A stretch of DNA of 64,000 bases from Dichotomocladium elegans (GCA_025716815.1 JAIXMN010000003.1:2046001-2110000), one strand, 5' to 3'. Numbered from the stretch's first letter, positions 44,931 through 56,308 are shown. Notes: generated by a model from the letters alone, not told the origin. Translations and numbers: made by a program.

Positions 44931-46325
44931 CTACCTGCTGATCGCTGCTTGCAATAATTGCTCTTGATCCACTTGCTGATTTGGAGTTGACACTTGCTGA
45001 TTAACGACGATCTCCGCCTGAGATCGGCGCAAGTCTAGTAAGCCAATGCGCTTTACTCTGTTTAATAGGTACATGTGCTTACAGAGCGCATGGCTGCGCC
45101 GGAAATCGGGACAAGTGCAAGCCGTCATTTTGTTATTCTCGATTGCAATTGTGTAAGATATGGTACTGTCTGTGAATGATACCACAGTTGCAGACGTTTC
45201 AGTGTACCCAGTGATCATTTCAGATGCATCGTCCTCTGTTTAATAAGTCCATTATTACATGCTTATACTAATACTGACTATATACTAGATCACATGGAAT
45301 AATTCTAGAAATAGTGGCAGTGGTGCATAAAGCAAGGAACTTACCATGAATATCTCTCGCAGCCCTATACCGTTGCTGCTCCGCCCTGGTCATCACGCTT
45401 GGCCTTACCAGCAGAGCCGTTTGTACATGGTCTGTCATCAGCGAAGGCAGCACAACATCCCAAAGAATGTACACCAGTACGTTCACGCGTTGCCGCTTCA
45501 GCCCAGCCAGGTAAACCTCTTTCAGGGATTGATGCCAACTTTCAATGAAATTGTTGGTGTCAATATGATAGTTCCCCTAAAATAAAACCTGAGTAAGCAC
45601 TTATCTCTTATAATAGCATTGTGTACCTGACGCCAAACTCTGGACCATTTCTCTTTCTTGGGAAGGTAGTGGTCATCAAAATAAGCAATGAGTTCATCAG
45701 TATCCCATTCAGCTTCATGGTGCTCAATCCACATAACGAGTTCATCGTGCAAGCAATCAAAGTCCTCGACGTTCTCTGCATACATCATTCCCATGAGGTA
45801 CTTTAAGGCGTCGTCACGATGTTGGCGCTTCTCTTGGATCGTTTTTCTGATTCCTAAACGGGGCATCACCTTAGCCCGAAGTTTCTTGCGCCATGCGCGA
45901 ATGCTGTGCCAGAAACAGAGCAAGATTTCGCATTCATCACCAAAGACCGTAGTGATGGCAAGGATCTCCGTGTTGGAATTGTCAATCATTATCTTTTCTG
46001 GATGAAAGCCGACGTCGATCTTCAGCCATCTGAGCCATTCAGCAATGGGATAGTGGGCTTCTGAGTTGGTGATCATCCAACACAATGGCGCTCCTTTTCC
46101 AGTTTGGTGTGAACGCACAACAATGGTGTAAAGGAAGCAATGGGATCCTGGTTTGTACACGCAGGTCTTGTGAGTTGAATCCATGCAAATCAAGCTGCCG
46201 TTCTCAAATAATGTCTACCGTGAAGATTAGCACATATGGTTTAACGAAGCACCAAAGCAGTTTGAAGATTAAGATACCTGTCGTTGCCACTGTTCGGCAG
46301 CTTCTTCGACGAGATTTTGTGGCAT
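44931..46325 (-). CDS. MULE transposase with SWIM zinc finger, 390 aa, four exons
   Basis: Read as complement(join(44931..45235,45345..45576,45627..46214,46278..46325)), with three GT-AG introns of 50-109 nt in agreeing phases. Family knowledge: MULE enzymes cut out and reinsert transposons with an RNase H-like DD(x)E core. Seen: CMDSTHKT (Asp28), KIMIDNSNTEI (Asp94), LLCFWHSIRAW (C116xxH119 motif), TNNFIESWH (Glu224), and a C-terminal SWIM finger CTCPDFRRSHALCKH (C329xC331, C341xH343) thought to bind DNA. No stop or shift, so it may be active. The ATG (46325) lies nine bases inside the core, so promoter and 5' UTR must be in the right arm. It is shorter than many MULE proteins (often 500-800 aa): the usual N-terminal DNA-binding region is absent or lies in an exon I did not find. 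Confidence 0.85.
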
Positions 46326-46333
46326 TGCCTATA

Positions 46334-47545
46334 CAATGTAGCTAATTAGCTTGTCTGATCAAACTGCTGAAATCCCAACATTGCCTCCCCCATGAAGAGA
46401 AAACGCGACATTAAGATCTGAGTAAGCAATGACGCGTAGATTTGTCGAATGCCGATCGAGATGAAGCAAAAAACATTACTGAATGCAGGAGATGCTGAAA
46501 ATGCCGAACTGGAATAAGGACAGAACCTTTTTCGTCTTTTTTTTTGCTTACAAAATACCAAGGGGCGCCCATGAAATTTTAAGACCAGATCTTCATGGAA
46601 GCAAAATTGTCTTCTTGCAACAACAGATCTCGACATCTGCTTAGTGATCTGTCTGAGCAGGGTGATAAAACAGTGCTGTACTTCTGCAACGATTAACAAC
46701 CGCGGATTTGCGAGGAAAACTGAGAAAATCGTAGAGAGCTGCTGTTTACGCGACATTCTTCACCACACTACGCATCAGAAGATATAAGCTGAACACTTCT
46801 GAGTTTGTTTGGGGGCTTTCAGATGTCAATCTTTAAATGTCGAGCGGAGACCGTCCAAGGCGGAAGACTCGTGTTCAGGCATTGTGAAAAAAAAACAAAA
46901 TAAAAATAGGAGTGGAAGAGATGCCAAAAAAAAAATTTTTCGCAAAAAAGCGCCCTGTGCTCTTTATTTTCAAAGCGTACAAAAGGTACGCGGCTGTTTG
47001 TCTCTTTCAAGAAGTGTCTTCCTCATATGTCCTTTTATAGTAAAACTGTCAAACGTTTGCGTGCATAAAGGCTCTCTTCTGATGAATATCGTGCACCCTA
47101 CGAATAAAGGTAGCAGCATGCGAATCTAATCCTACCCGCGAAAATAACCGTTGTTGACGCTAATATATTTTCCTATAGACTACGACGTCTGTGCTACGAA
47201 AAATGCCACCCATTGGTCTGAATCATTGGTGCCGCGAAAATTATCTTCACTTGGACTATTCCTTTCGTCAACTTTCCACCACAAAAATGAAAACAGGGAA
47301 TACAAATCGGACTATAGACACAAGGTGCTTTCCCAAGGCGAAACGCATACTTCAACCGGCAATTCCTTTCTCCAACCATAATCCTTTTTCATACTATAGA
47401 CATAGAGGTAGTTCTTTCCGGAATTCTTCCCTTCCGCTTCTTGAAATATTATTGCTTCAATTATTCTTTTCTTGCACTTCTCGAAAAAATACTCCACCCT
47501 ATTATTTCTTTCCTACCTTTGGCCGGTAGCCAACCGAAAATCCTG
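46334..47545 (-). repeat. Right terminal inverted repeat of the MULE element
   Basis: Reverse complement of the left arm. It should drive transposase transcription inward from its inner end. Its outermost ten bases, CAGGATTTTC, are shared with the two 365-bp MITEs in this window. Confidence 0.93.
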
Positions 47546-47752
47546 TATAAAGTAAGATGGAAGGGGTATTCGGCATCCCATGATTCCTGGGAGCCACCGT
47601 CTTCGTTTGATGATACCATTACCATAAGCTCTTACTGGCGTCGCATCGGCCAGAATCCACCTCCACTAAACAAGAAACGTAAGACTGACAATGCCCAAAA
47701 CGGTCGAATTACTCGTAGTCAAACAAACGATGGCAAGCGCCACCGTAATTAA
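47546..47752 (+). pseudogene. Element B chromodomain end
   Basis: After excision of the MULE element the frame reads ...NGYLY|KVRWKGYSASHDSWEPP, then SFDDTITISSYWRRIG and a basic tail ending KRHRN at the TAA 47750-47752. The chromodomain probably directs integration to modified histones. Confidence 0.9.
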
Positions 47753-47828
47753 ATCTAACGAGACCCACTCAGGCTCTCTGCAAGCGTGCCATCCACTTGA
47801 AACCGGCTAAGAGCCTGGAGGAGGGTGA

Positions 47829-48018
47829 TGTCGTGTCCTGAGTGATTTGTGTCGCGATATCAAAAGTAGAATAATTTTAGTAGTGAGGGCCACTCCGCTG
47901 GCAGTTTGGTTTATACAGACGTACACTCGTATTACGAATCGTTGTTCTTTTTCTCTGATAAAGTTCACTACCTTCGAGTCTCACGACTTATTATCGTCTG
48001 TTTACGCCATCCACTGCA
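47829..48018 (+). repeat. Element B 3' LTR
   Basis: 190 bp; one substitution against the 5' copy (CACTACC versus CACTAGC). Confidence 0.9.
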
Positions 48019-49807
48019 GGTTTAGCTTTAAGTTCCACTTCGCCAATGTTCGCAAGACGATTTCGACATGTTTTAAGTGCTGTTCCGTGCTTGCAGAGAA
48101 AATGAGTACGTCGTCTAGGTATGCTGCGGCGTACGGGAGGTGGCCCAGGACATACTGCATTAAGCGGACAAAGGAAGGAGGTCCATTTGTCACGCCAAAT
48201 GGTAGTACTTTAAACTGCCACAGGCCTTCGTCCGTTCGGAATGCGGTTTTGCACTTGTCGTCGGGTGCCATCGGAATTTGCCAGTAACCTGACTTGAGGT
48301 CAAGGGTCGTGAATATGCGTGCGTTTGTGAGTTTGTCCAGTATGTCGGCTGTTCGAGGTAGCGGAAATGTATCGCGTACGGTGACGGCGTTTAACTTCTT
48401 GTAATTAACGCAGAACCGCAGACTGCCGTCCGGTTTTGGTACCAATACTGGAGGGGAGCACCACGGGCTGTTGCTTGGTTCGATAACCCCTAATTCGAGC
48501 ATCCTATTTACCTCTTCTTTGATCGCTTTAGTTTCTGCTGGTGAGCGGCGATAACCAGGGATATTGACAGGGGCTGCGTCGCTGGTGTTAATGTGGTGTT
48601 CGATGGGTACTATTGTTTGGGACTGTATGCTTGTTTCTGTATATAACTGTGGTAAATCGAGGAGAATGTCTTGTATCGTTTTCGGGATGTGATCCGGTAT
48701 GTCAATTGCTTTGTTACTATTCTGCGCGACCAGAGCCTTCTTCGCAATGATAGATTTCGTGTCCGGGTCCAAGACAATCCCGATACCTACCATCCAGTCC
48801 ATACCTAGTATTATTTTGGTATTCTGATTGTCCACGACGCGAAGAGTGACTGGATATTTTTTCTGGTCTAGGACGATGTTGGTTGTGACCTCGTATTCGG
48901 AAATTGTCCGTGTCTTGTTGCCGTACTGGATGTACATAGGTGTCGCCGGTTTCATCAAGAGGCCTGATTCCTTGACTGTTGCTCGATCGATGGATGTTAT
49001 TTCCGCGCCCGTGTCAATGAGTGCACTGACTTGTGTTTGGCCCATTTGAACTGTGGCTGTAAATCGAAACGCTGAGGTGGTTTGTTCGTTCTGACTGGAT
49101 TGGTGTATCGGAATGGCGGTCTGGATGTTTGACCCTAGGTAATCGTATATTGGTGCCATGAAATCCGTGGGCTTCTCGACTTGCTGGTCGTTTTGTTGTG
49201 TATCTCGTGTTGATGCTGGTACTTTTTGTTGCGCGTTGTTCTTGTAGCAATTACGTGCGAAGTGCCCTGGCTTACCACACTTGAAACAATTTGCCGACTT
49301 TTTACCATTGTTATTATTCGGGCTGTTGTTGTTGTCGCGTCGTTGGTTGTTCCGCGACTTCCCGTTGTATTTCCCGTATCGTCCTCCATGTTGATGTTTG
49401 TACCGATGTGCGTACTGCGCATTCGTCATTTGTACGTCTTCCATTGGTGTTGCTGAGTCCCGAGTGGACGGTATCGTTGGTGGACGTAAAGTCGGAAGGA
49501 AGCTGTTTATTGTTGTCTTGTTCTTCTTTTGTGCCGCGACTGTGCGATCTTCTCGTTCCAGATAGATTGCATATTGGATAGCCTCATCCAATGTTTGCGG
49601 CTGTTTTCTGCTGACCTCTCTTCTTACCTCGTCGCGTATGTGGAGACCAAAGAAATATAGCTTGAGGGCCTCGGTCATGTGCTTGTCAATTCTTGTGAGT
49701 GCCGTTTTGAACCGGGCGCCGAAAGTAATCATGCTTTCGCCTTCCTGTTTCATGTTCGGGAGATCTGCTAGTGCCAAGGCTGAGGAGTCCTGGCTGCCTC
49801 CGAAGTA
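48019..49807 (-). pseudogene. Element C gag C-terminus, protease and RT
   Basis: Minus-strand frame from the MITE junction (FGGSQDSSALALADLPNMKQ) through the gag C-terminus, a CCHC knuckle (CFKCGKPGHFARNC), protease (VSALIDTGAEITSIDRATV) and RT (FCVNYKKLNAVTVRDTFPLP, FTTLDLKSGYWQIPMAPDD, AAYLDDVLIFSAST) to ...LAKWNLKLN, where element B is inserted. No stops. The catalytic YLDD box differs from the FIDD/FVDD/YIDD boxes of A, B, D and G. Confidence 0.9.
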
Positions 49808-50172
49808 CAGGATTTTCAAGAAGAAGTTTGCCACAAAATTTAGTTGTTCGTATAGACCATCTAGGTTTTTCGTTTTTTGGGCTTCAAATTCGAATACAAA
49901 TTTTAGTATTTCGTTTCTCTTCTTCCTTTGAAATTAGAATGAAACATAAATGGTTGGCCTCCCAAAACTATTCTGGTGTAAAAAGAGGAGAAAGAAGACT
50001 CACCTATAGTCTTGATTGAAATGTTCTTGCTGCTATTGCCTTTAAATTTGACAAAAGGGTAGCAACGAAATACTAAAATTTGTATTCGAATTTGAAGCAA
50101 AAAAAAACGAAAAACCTAGATGGTCTATATGAACAACCAAAATTTGTGGCAAAGTTCTTCTTGAAAATCCTG
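49808..50172 (+). mobile_element. 365-bp MITE with TA duplication, in element C gag
   Basis: Begins CAGGATTTTCAAGAAGAAGT and ends with the complement; terminal arms pair over more than 100 bases (through GGTTTTTCGTTTTTT and the AAATTCGAATACAAATTTTAG region). TA flanks at 49806-49807 and 50173-50174. Excision gives the gag junction NAFIKY|FGGSQDS in frame. No coding capacity. It shares its ten terminal bases with the MULE element. Confidence 0.9.
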
Positions 50173-50516
50173 TACTTGATGAAGGCGTTCTTGATCTCCT
50201 CTGGTTTCGACCGGATCTCGACGGGCAAGGCATCCCACCAAAATGATGCATTCCCTTGCATTGAAATCATGAATTCGTCAGCGAATTCGAGATCGGACCA
50301 TTTGTGGTAGTCTCGTAATTTCTCGAACGTCAACAACCAGGCGAATGGATCTTCATTGGATAACCCCTTGAAAGCCGGGGGTTCGAGGCGTCGTTTCTTG
50401 TAGGGAATCGCCTCATTCACGTTCTGTCGTGCGGTTAGATGTTCGTCTATTGAAGACCCATAGAATGACGCAGTGGCAATTTGTGGGGTGTTGTATTGGT
50501 CCGGGATTGAACCACT
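50173..50516 (-). pseudogene. Element C gag, capsid segment
   Basis: Capsid-like sequence in the minus frame: SIPDQYNTPQIATASFYG, YKKRRLEPPAFKGLSNEDPF, WLLTFEKLRDYHKWSD, GNASFWWDALPVEIRSKPEE. Bounded by the solo A LTR and the MITE; both junctions restore the frame. Confidence 0.85.
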
Positions 50517-50819
50517 TGTCATAGCCCTACTGTTCATAACACTGCGCTTCTACAGACAGTACTGAGCAGGGTTATCGACTTATCCACCTCTTCTACAGCA
50601 CGTCTCGACTGTCCTCCCATTCCAACGTTACGAAGCCCGCTAACTGGTAATGATTGGAGGACCATGCTCGATGACTACTGCTTGTATCACCACTACCACC
50701 CTGGTCCGAAAGCATATAAAAAGAGAGTTGTTTTTATTCAATAAAGAGGATCCCGTCTCAAAGACTCGATTTTAGCCCCTACAGTTTAAACACCTGCAAC
50801 TAACTCTCTAACCACCACA
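50517..50819 (+). mobile_element. Solo LTR of family A (303 bp) in element C gag
   Basis: Same length as the element A LTRs with about three substitutions (for example GACTACTGCTTG, GAAAGCATATAAAA, CTACAGTTT). Flanked by CCACT (50512-50516, 50820-50824). Excision restores ...TSVSG|SIPDQ. Confidence 0.93.
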
Positions 50820-51009
50820 CCACTGACTGACGTTCTAGTGGACATTGGTTGTCTTGGTGAGGTGGTTTCTCGTGCGAGTGGTCGCTGTTGGATCGGGTGC
50901 TGTGCTGTGTTCGAACGGAGATTTTGTTGTAGGGTGAGAGTGAGCCGGTTTAACGCCTCTAGAATCTCACTATTCCCGGGATTCTCGGTTGGTGGCGGCT
51001 GTTGTTCCC
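50820..51009 (-). pseudogene. Element C gag, linker segment
   Basis: Minus frame QQPPPTENPGNSEILEALNR, then SNTAQHPIQQRP and STRTSVSG. It lies between element D and the solo A LTR. The D junction reads VNRPGRE|QQPPP after removal of D. Confidence 0.85.
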
Positions 51010-51464
51010 TGTCGCATAGGTGATTGCAAGAGCACCAATGAAGTGAATATCCATGGCAATGATGTAAAGAACTGGAACAACCGCAATACAGAAGCACAAC
51101 TCAGCCAAGGGAAACACGATCATACATAGCCACTAGATCCATATCCACAGTCTTTTCTCCTCTATTTTTTCCCACTGGGTTTTTTGAGGTTTTACCGACG
51201 TGAGGATGGTCTGGGATCCAGCTACAGGAACGAACGAAAAGTTTTTCTATGACTTGTCAAGTACCGCACCCCAACAACTCCTCTTATGGAAATTTCCAGG
51301 ACAATTGACCCATGTCAATCGGGCGGAATCTATTTTATCCATAACAATATATAAACAACTATGTAGTGTAGGAGTAAACACACAGAAGAATTTTTCTTTC
51401 TATCAAAAACACCTCCAAGAGTCTCATTGTACTTTGACAGTCTCTACAAACCTTATTTACCACA
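51010..51464 (+). repeat. Element D 5' LTR
   Basis: 455 bp. It is followed at once by TTTTTTACA and the gag ATG at 51474, leaving only nine bases where an 18-nt tRNA primer site would normally lie. Confidence 0.9.
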
Positions 51465-51473
51465 TTTTTTACA

Positions 51474-54400
51474 ATGAATACTCTCAACAACACTACCGAG
51501 TTGCCAACTGCCGCCACCACCGTCCAAGGTTCTCTGGTTCCCCCTGTCCGCGACCCCGAGGTCGATTCCTTTCCCGGTGTTGCCGACGACGATGTGAGCA
51601 TGGGTGAGCGCACGCAAGTGCAACAAACTCCCCAACAACCCGCCGATGCTTTGGCTGCTGTCGCCGCGCTTCTGGCGCAGAAGCAGGCCGAGCTCCAGGA
51701 GCTGTGTGTGGAGCAAAACAAGGCGTACCAGGCCCAGGACGCAGAGGCGATCGAGGCGATTTCCAGGCGTATTGCGTTGACGTGTCGCTTGGTCAATGAC
51801 CAGAAGGCGATCATTGCCGCGTTGCAGCCTGTGCCCATTGCTGGTCTTCGACCTGACAAGCCAGCTGTCCCCGCCACGGATTCCGTTTGCACTTCTTTTG
51901 GTGTGTCGTCTGTCGATGAGTGTGTGAGGTCCATTCCTTCCAGGAGCGGCCGCGTCAGCATTCGCGACATCCCTCTGTTCCAGGTGCAGGGATTGACCCT
52001 GTCCGACCCCGGCCAAAAGGTGTTCAGCTCGGTGGAAGAGTTCCTCCGCCGCTTCCAGCTCGTTCTTGAGGCTGGTGAGGTGGATGTGGACCACGACTGG
52101 CAGCGCTGGCTCGCGCTTGCTATGCCCGCCAACCTGAGTAACTGGTTTGATTCTTACGTTGCTAACAAAGGATATGACTGGTCACAGGTTTGCCGAGTGT
52201 TCGCCGAACGTTTCCATGGTACGAGTCGTTCGCTGTCTGCCGCCACCAAGGTGTTCACGATGGAGATGCCCCGTGGGGCAAATATCCTCGACTACGGTGA
52301 CGAGTACCAAGACGCGATGAAGAAGGCTGGCATCAAGGACGACGAGAATATGGCGATGCGTTTCTTGTTTTCCCTGGAAGCCGACTTCCAGCAGGACGTT
52401 CGAGTTGCGTGGCATGGCCAGCATGGCTCCCGTCGACCCCAATGCGTTGAGGAGGTTGTCCGACTTGGCGTACTGATCCAGGCGACGGAGATCCGCACTC
52501 GCAATCGTAGTTCGCGTGCCCAACGTGACGACCCTGCCGAGCACCACCACCACCGATATTCCGATCGACGATCAAGAAACCGTTCCTTCCGCCGCGACGG
52601 ACACGATTGGCGTCACGAACGTCGTGGACGTTCAGAGCGCTGTCGGCGCAGCAAGTCCCCCCAGCCCAAGCCAAAACCTACCAAGGAACTCACCGAAGAG
52701 CAGCGTGCCATCAAGGAAAGCCGCTGCATCTATTGCAAGAAGGACTGGAGCAAGGGCCATCGCTGCGAGGAGTACAAGATCGCGATGAAGGAGAAGAGGG
52801 AGCGCAAGAGGCTTAACCGCCTAACCCTCACCAAGACCGCCACTGCCGATTCGTGCCCTGCTCGACAGGTTGCCGAAAAGAAGCACCCCGCCGACGAGGA
52901 GCTCGAGCTCATGGAGCTTGATGCCGATGCCTGTCTGGAACTGGCTAAACATTCGTCCGGTAAGCGATTGCGTTTGAATGCGTTGAATACCCGAAGCGAT
53001 TCTTTAAGGCTGACAACTCCTATCCTCATACAGAGTGAGCGTCTCTTGGGTCTCCTCGACACTGGAGCGGAAATGTCGGTTCTTAATAAAGATATTTGCT
53101 TAAAAAACAACTGGGTTATCAATGACGCTTCAGGACTCATCCTATACGCTGGAAAAAATGATCAATTACCCCGTTTGGGCACCACCGATCCGCTTCTTAT
53201 ACGCTACAACCATCGAACTATCAAGCATTCGTTTGAAGTTATGGATCTTAATGATGACACCGATGTCATAATAGGTCTAGACTTACTGCCAAGACTTGGT
53301 GTTGCTTTGACTGGCGTTGCGACAAGGTGGGATGATGACGACGAACTATTAAACAAGAAGGATGAACGTGTCGTGCCATATGAAGATGAAGCCGAACCGA
53401 ACAATGCACCTGCAGGTACACCGTCTGAACAAACTGCATTCCATAGGGCACTCGAACCATATATCAAGGCCAATGCAACGATCCCGAAAGATGCTTTCTG
53501 TACGGTACCTGAGTCAGTCATCTATCTCGACACTCCCAAAGGTGTATCCGCATATCAACGACAATACTCTTTACCTTATGCTGTACGTCCCATTGTTGAT
53601 GATGCTGTCAAAAGTTGGCTCGAAGACGGTATTATTGTCAAGGCATCCGTCAATTCCAGCTGGAACAGTCCTCTCACTTTGGCCGACAAGAAGGATGAAT
53701 ATGGCAACAAGACTGGCAAACGTCCATGTCTGGATCCTCGCCACATTAATAAGTATCTTCCTGATGACCGATATCCATTACCTTTGATCAAGGAAATCTT
53801 TTCATCCTTAGGTGGTTCAGCTGTATTCACTACGCTAGATCTCAAGAGCGCGTTCCATCGATTCCAGATTAATGAAGCTGACCAGCACAAGACCACATTC
53901 ACTCACGATGGAATCCAATATATGTTCCGCGGATGTCCTTTCGGTTTGAAACCCATATCGTCCAAGTTCCAAAGAGTGATGTTGTCGATTTACAAGGAGA
54001 TGCCATTTGTCCAAACCTTCGTGGATGATATCGTAGTACACTCGCGTACAATGGCTGAACATACACGCCACGTCCAATTGGCTATCCAAGCACTGACCAA
54101 CGTCAATTTGCTCCTCAATTCCGCAAAGTGCCATTTTGCCCAACAATCGGTTTATCTACTTGGATTCTGTATCTCGCAGAGTGGTATTACCCCTGATGAA
54201 CGAAAACTTACCAATGTCCTACAGTGGCCTATACCACGAACGGGCAAGGATGTAATGCGTTTCATGGGGATCATCAATTATTTCCGCGACCATATTCCAA
54301 AGGTTTCTGAGATCAGTGCGCCACTCGATGCGTTACGTTCCGCTGGATCTTTGAATCAGCTCTGGACTGACGAGCATACTGCCTGCTTCAATAAGCTGAA

Positions 54401-56308
54401 AGCTCTGTTAGCTGAGCGTACCCTCTTGCGATACCCAGATCTCTCATTACCGTTTTACGTGGCTACTGATGCATCCAACTACGGGATTGGCGCCATCCTC
54501 TTTCAAATGAACGATGGTGTGAAGCAATATGTATCGTTTATGGCTCGCTCTCTCAGCAAATCCGAACGCAACTATTCAACAACCAAACGAGAGCTGCTAG
54601 CAGTTGTATATGCGCTACAGAAGTTTCATCAGTATCTATGGGGAAATCCATTCACCCTATACACCGATCATAAAGCGCTGACGTACCTACATACCCAGAA
54701 GATTGCTAATCCTATGATGATTAACTGGTTAGATACTCTTCTCGATTATTCATTCCAAGTGATTCATCTACCAGGTATTGAAATGTGCTGCCCGATAACC
54801 TTTCTCGCTTGTTCGCCCCTGCCGACCAGCTGGAGGGGGGTGATGTTCCCATTATACGGTCAGCAAAGAAAAATCTGTCCAACAAACGTGTATTCGTCGT
54901 CAAGCCTTTCGAATTTCCACAAGATACGATGTGTCCACCTGAGGCCGAACGTCCAGCATTGTTGGAAAAGGCACACTTAATGGGCGGTCATGAAGGAGCA
55001 GAGCATATTGTGCGATCGCTGCATGCCGATGGTGTCCACTGGGCAAACTTGTTCCAAGATGCGGTAGAGCACGTATGATCATGCATTCAATGTCAACGTT
55101 ACAACATTGGCAAACGAGGTTTCAATCCCTTGCGACCAATATACGCATACTTACCAGGTGATCACTGGGCAGTTGACTTGATTAACTTTCATCGCACTTC
55201 ATGCAAAGGAAACAATTACATTATCGTCTTTGTCGATGTGTGCACACGCTTTTGTATACTGCGCGCACTACCAGACAAGGCGGCCGATACCATCATTGAA
55301 GTTTTCAAGTCTGTATTCTGCGATTTCGGACTACCCAAGATTATTCAGTCAGATAACGGAAGCGAATTCAAGAACTTCAAGATGAAGACCTTTGTTGAGA
55401 ATCTGGGAATTGACCACCGACTTACTACGCCTTATCACCCACACGCTAATGGTGTTGCCGAACGATGGGTGCAAACCACGCTGAGTGTCATTCGCAAGAA
55501 ACTACAAGGTGCTGGTAAAGACTGGGATTTCTACGTTCCCAGTACACAGCTGGAAATCAACAGCCGCATTTCTGAGAGGTTGGGTTCCTCCCCATTCTCC
55601 CTCATGTTCGCGCGACGAATTAACGAGTTGAAAGACTACCGCGACAAGAATGCTGTTGAAAAACGCGCGTCCACACACGAGGAATTAATGGAGCGTGCCG
55701 CGTATATGCACGATGTCGTCTTTCCTGCCTTGAAACGAAAAGTGGAAGAGCATGGAGATAAACAGAAGAAAAAATTTGACGAAAAACATCACTTGACAGA
55801 CTTCCCAGAAAGGAGTCATGTGATGGTCCGTGTACAGAACCGGAAAAGCAAGCTAGCTCCGATCTTTGAAGGACCTTATACCGTGCTACGCAAAACACAA
55901 GGAGGATCATATGTGTTGCAAGACGAAACTGGAGCGTTAATGCCTCGCGACTATTCACCCTCTGAGATGAAACTGATCAATCAAGACGAAGTTGTCCCTC
56001 AAGATGAATTATATGAAGTACAGGCCATCATTGCACACAAAGGAAAGCCAGGAAACCGCCAATATCGCGTACAATGGAAGGGTTATGGACCTGAAGATGA
56101 TCAATGGTTGACACCCGACAAATTCACCGATCCTGGATTCATCATCGAATACTGGCATAGACTGGGACAAGATGAAAAGAATGCTGATGTACCACCCGAA
56201 ATTGAGTCATCGCACAAAAAGGATAAAGTACCCAGCAAGAAACGATCACGATCTGACTATAACAAGACCGACAAGAATTTGAGAAGAAGTCAGAGACGAC
56301 GATCTTAA
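51474..56308 (+). pseudogene. Element D gag-pol, one frameshift and one nonsense codon
   Basis: ATG 51474. Gag: coiled coil (~45-115), capsid (VFSSVEEFLRRFQLVLEAGE, WLALAMPANLSNWFDSYV), Arg-rich region, and a knuckle CIYCKKDWSKGHRCEEYK. Protease LLGLLDTGAEMSVLNKD; RT RPCLDPRHINKYLPDDRYPL, FTTLDLKSAFHRFQIN, VQTFVDDIVVHSRT; RNase H FYVATDASNYGIGAILF, FTLYTDHKAL. Near 54783 one A is missing (GGTATTGAAATGTGC) and NVLPDNLSRLFAP continues in another frame. A TGA at 55077-55079 interrupts the integrase finger (DAVEHV*SCIQCQRYN). After that integrase (GDHWAVDLINF, SDNGSEFKNF, GVAERWVQ) and chromodomain (YEVQAIIAHKG, RVQWKGYGPEDDQW) are open to TAA 56306-56308. It is probably inactive now. Confidence 0.9.

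Larger units (their letters stand above)
43458..47545 (-). mobile_element. MULE-type DNA transposon, 4,088 bp, with 1,212-bp terminal inverted repeats
   Basis: Begins CAGGATTTTCGGTTGGCTAC and ends with its reverse complement. Arms are 43458-44669 and 46334-47545; mirrored positions always sum to 91003, so the arms have no length difference, and the translations of both arms are identical over several hundred bases. TA is duplicated (43456-43457, 47546-47547): removing the element with one TA restores the B chromodomain YLYKVRWKGY. The unique core (44670-46333) encodes a MULE-SWIM transposase on the minus strand. MULEs usually duplicate 8-11 bp, so the TA site is atypical. Confidence 0.93.
32843..48018 (+). 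mobile_element. Element B: Ty3/Gypsy chromovirus inserted in element C
   Basis: 190-bp LTRs at 32843-33032 and 47829-48018 (TGTCGTGTCC...CCACTGCA) differ by one base by eye; target duplication GGTTT (32838-32842, 48019-48023). The polypurine tract is GGAGGAGGGTGA (47817-47828). It is interrupted by element A (36641-42566) and the MULE transposon (43458-47545); without them it is about 5.2 kb. Excision restores the C reading frame ...WNLKLN|LKKCRFS. Confidence 0.92.

Noticed and set aside
51359..52132. 257- and 213-codon antisense frames over the element D gag
   Set aside because: Shadow frames of a GC-rich gag; the plus strand carries the recognisable gag-pol.
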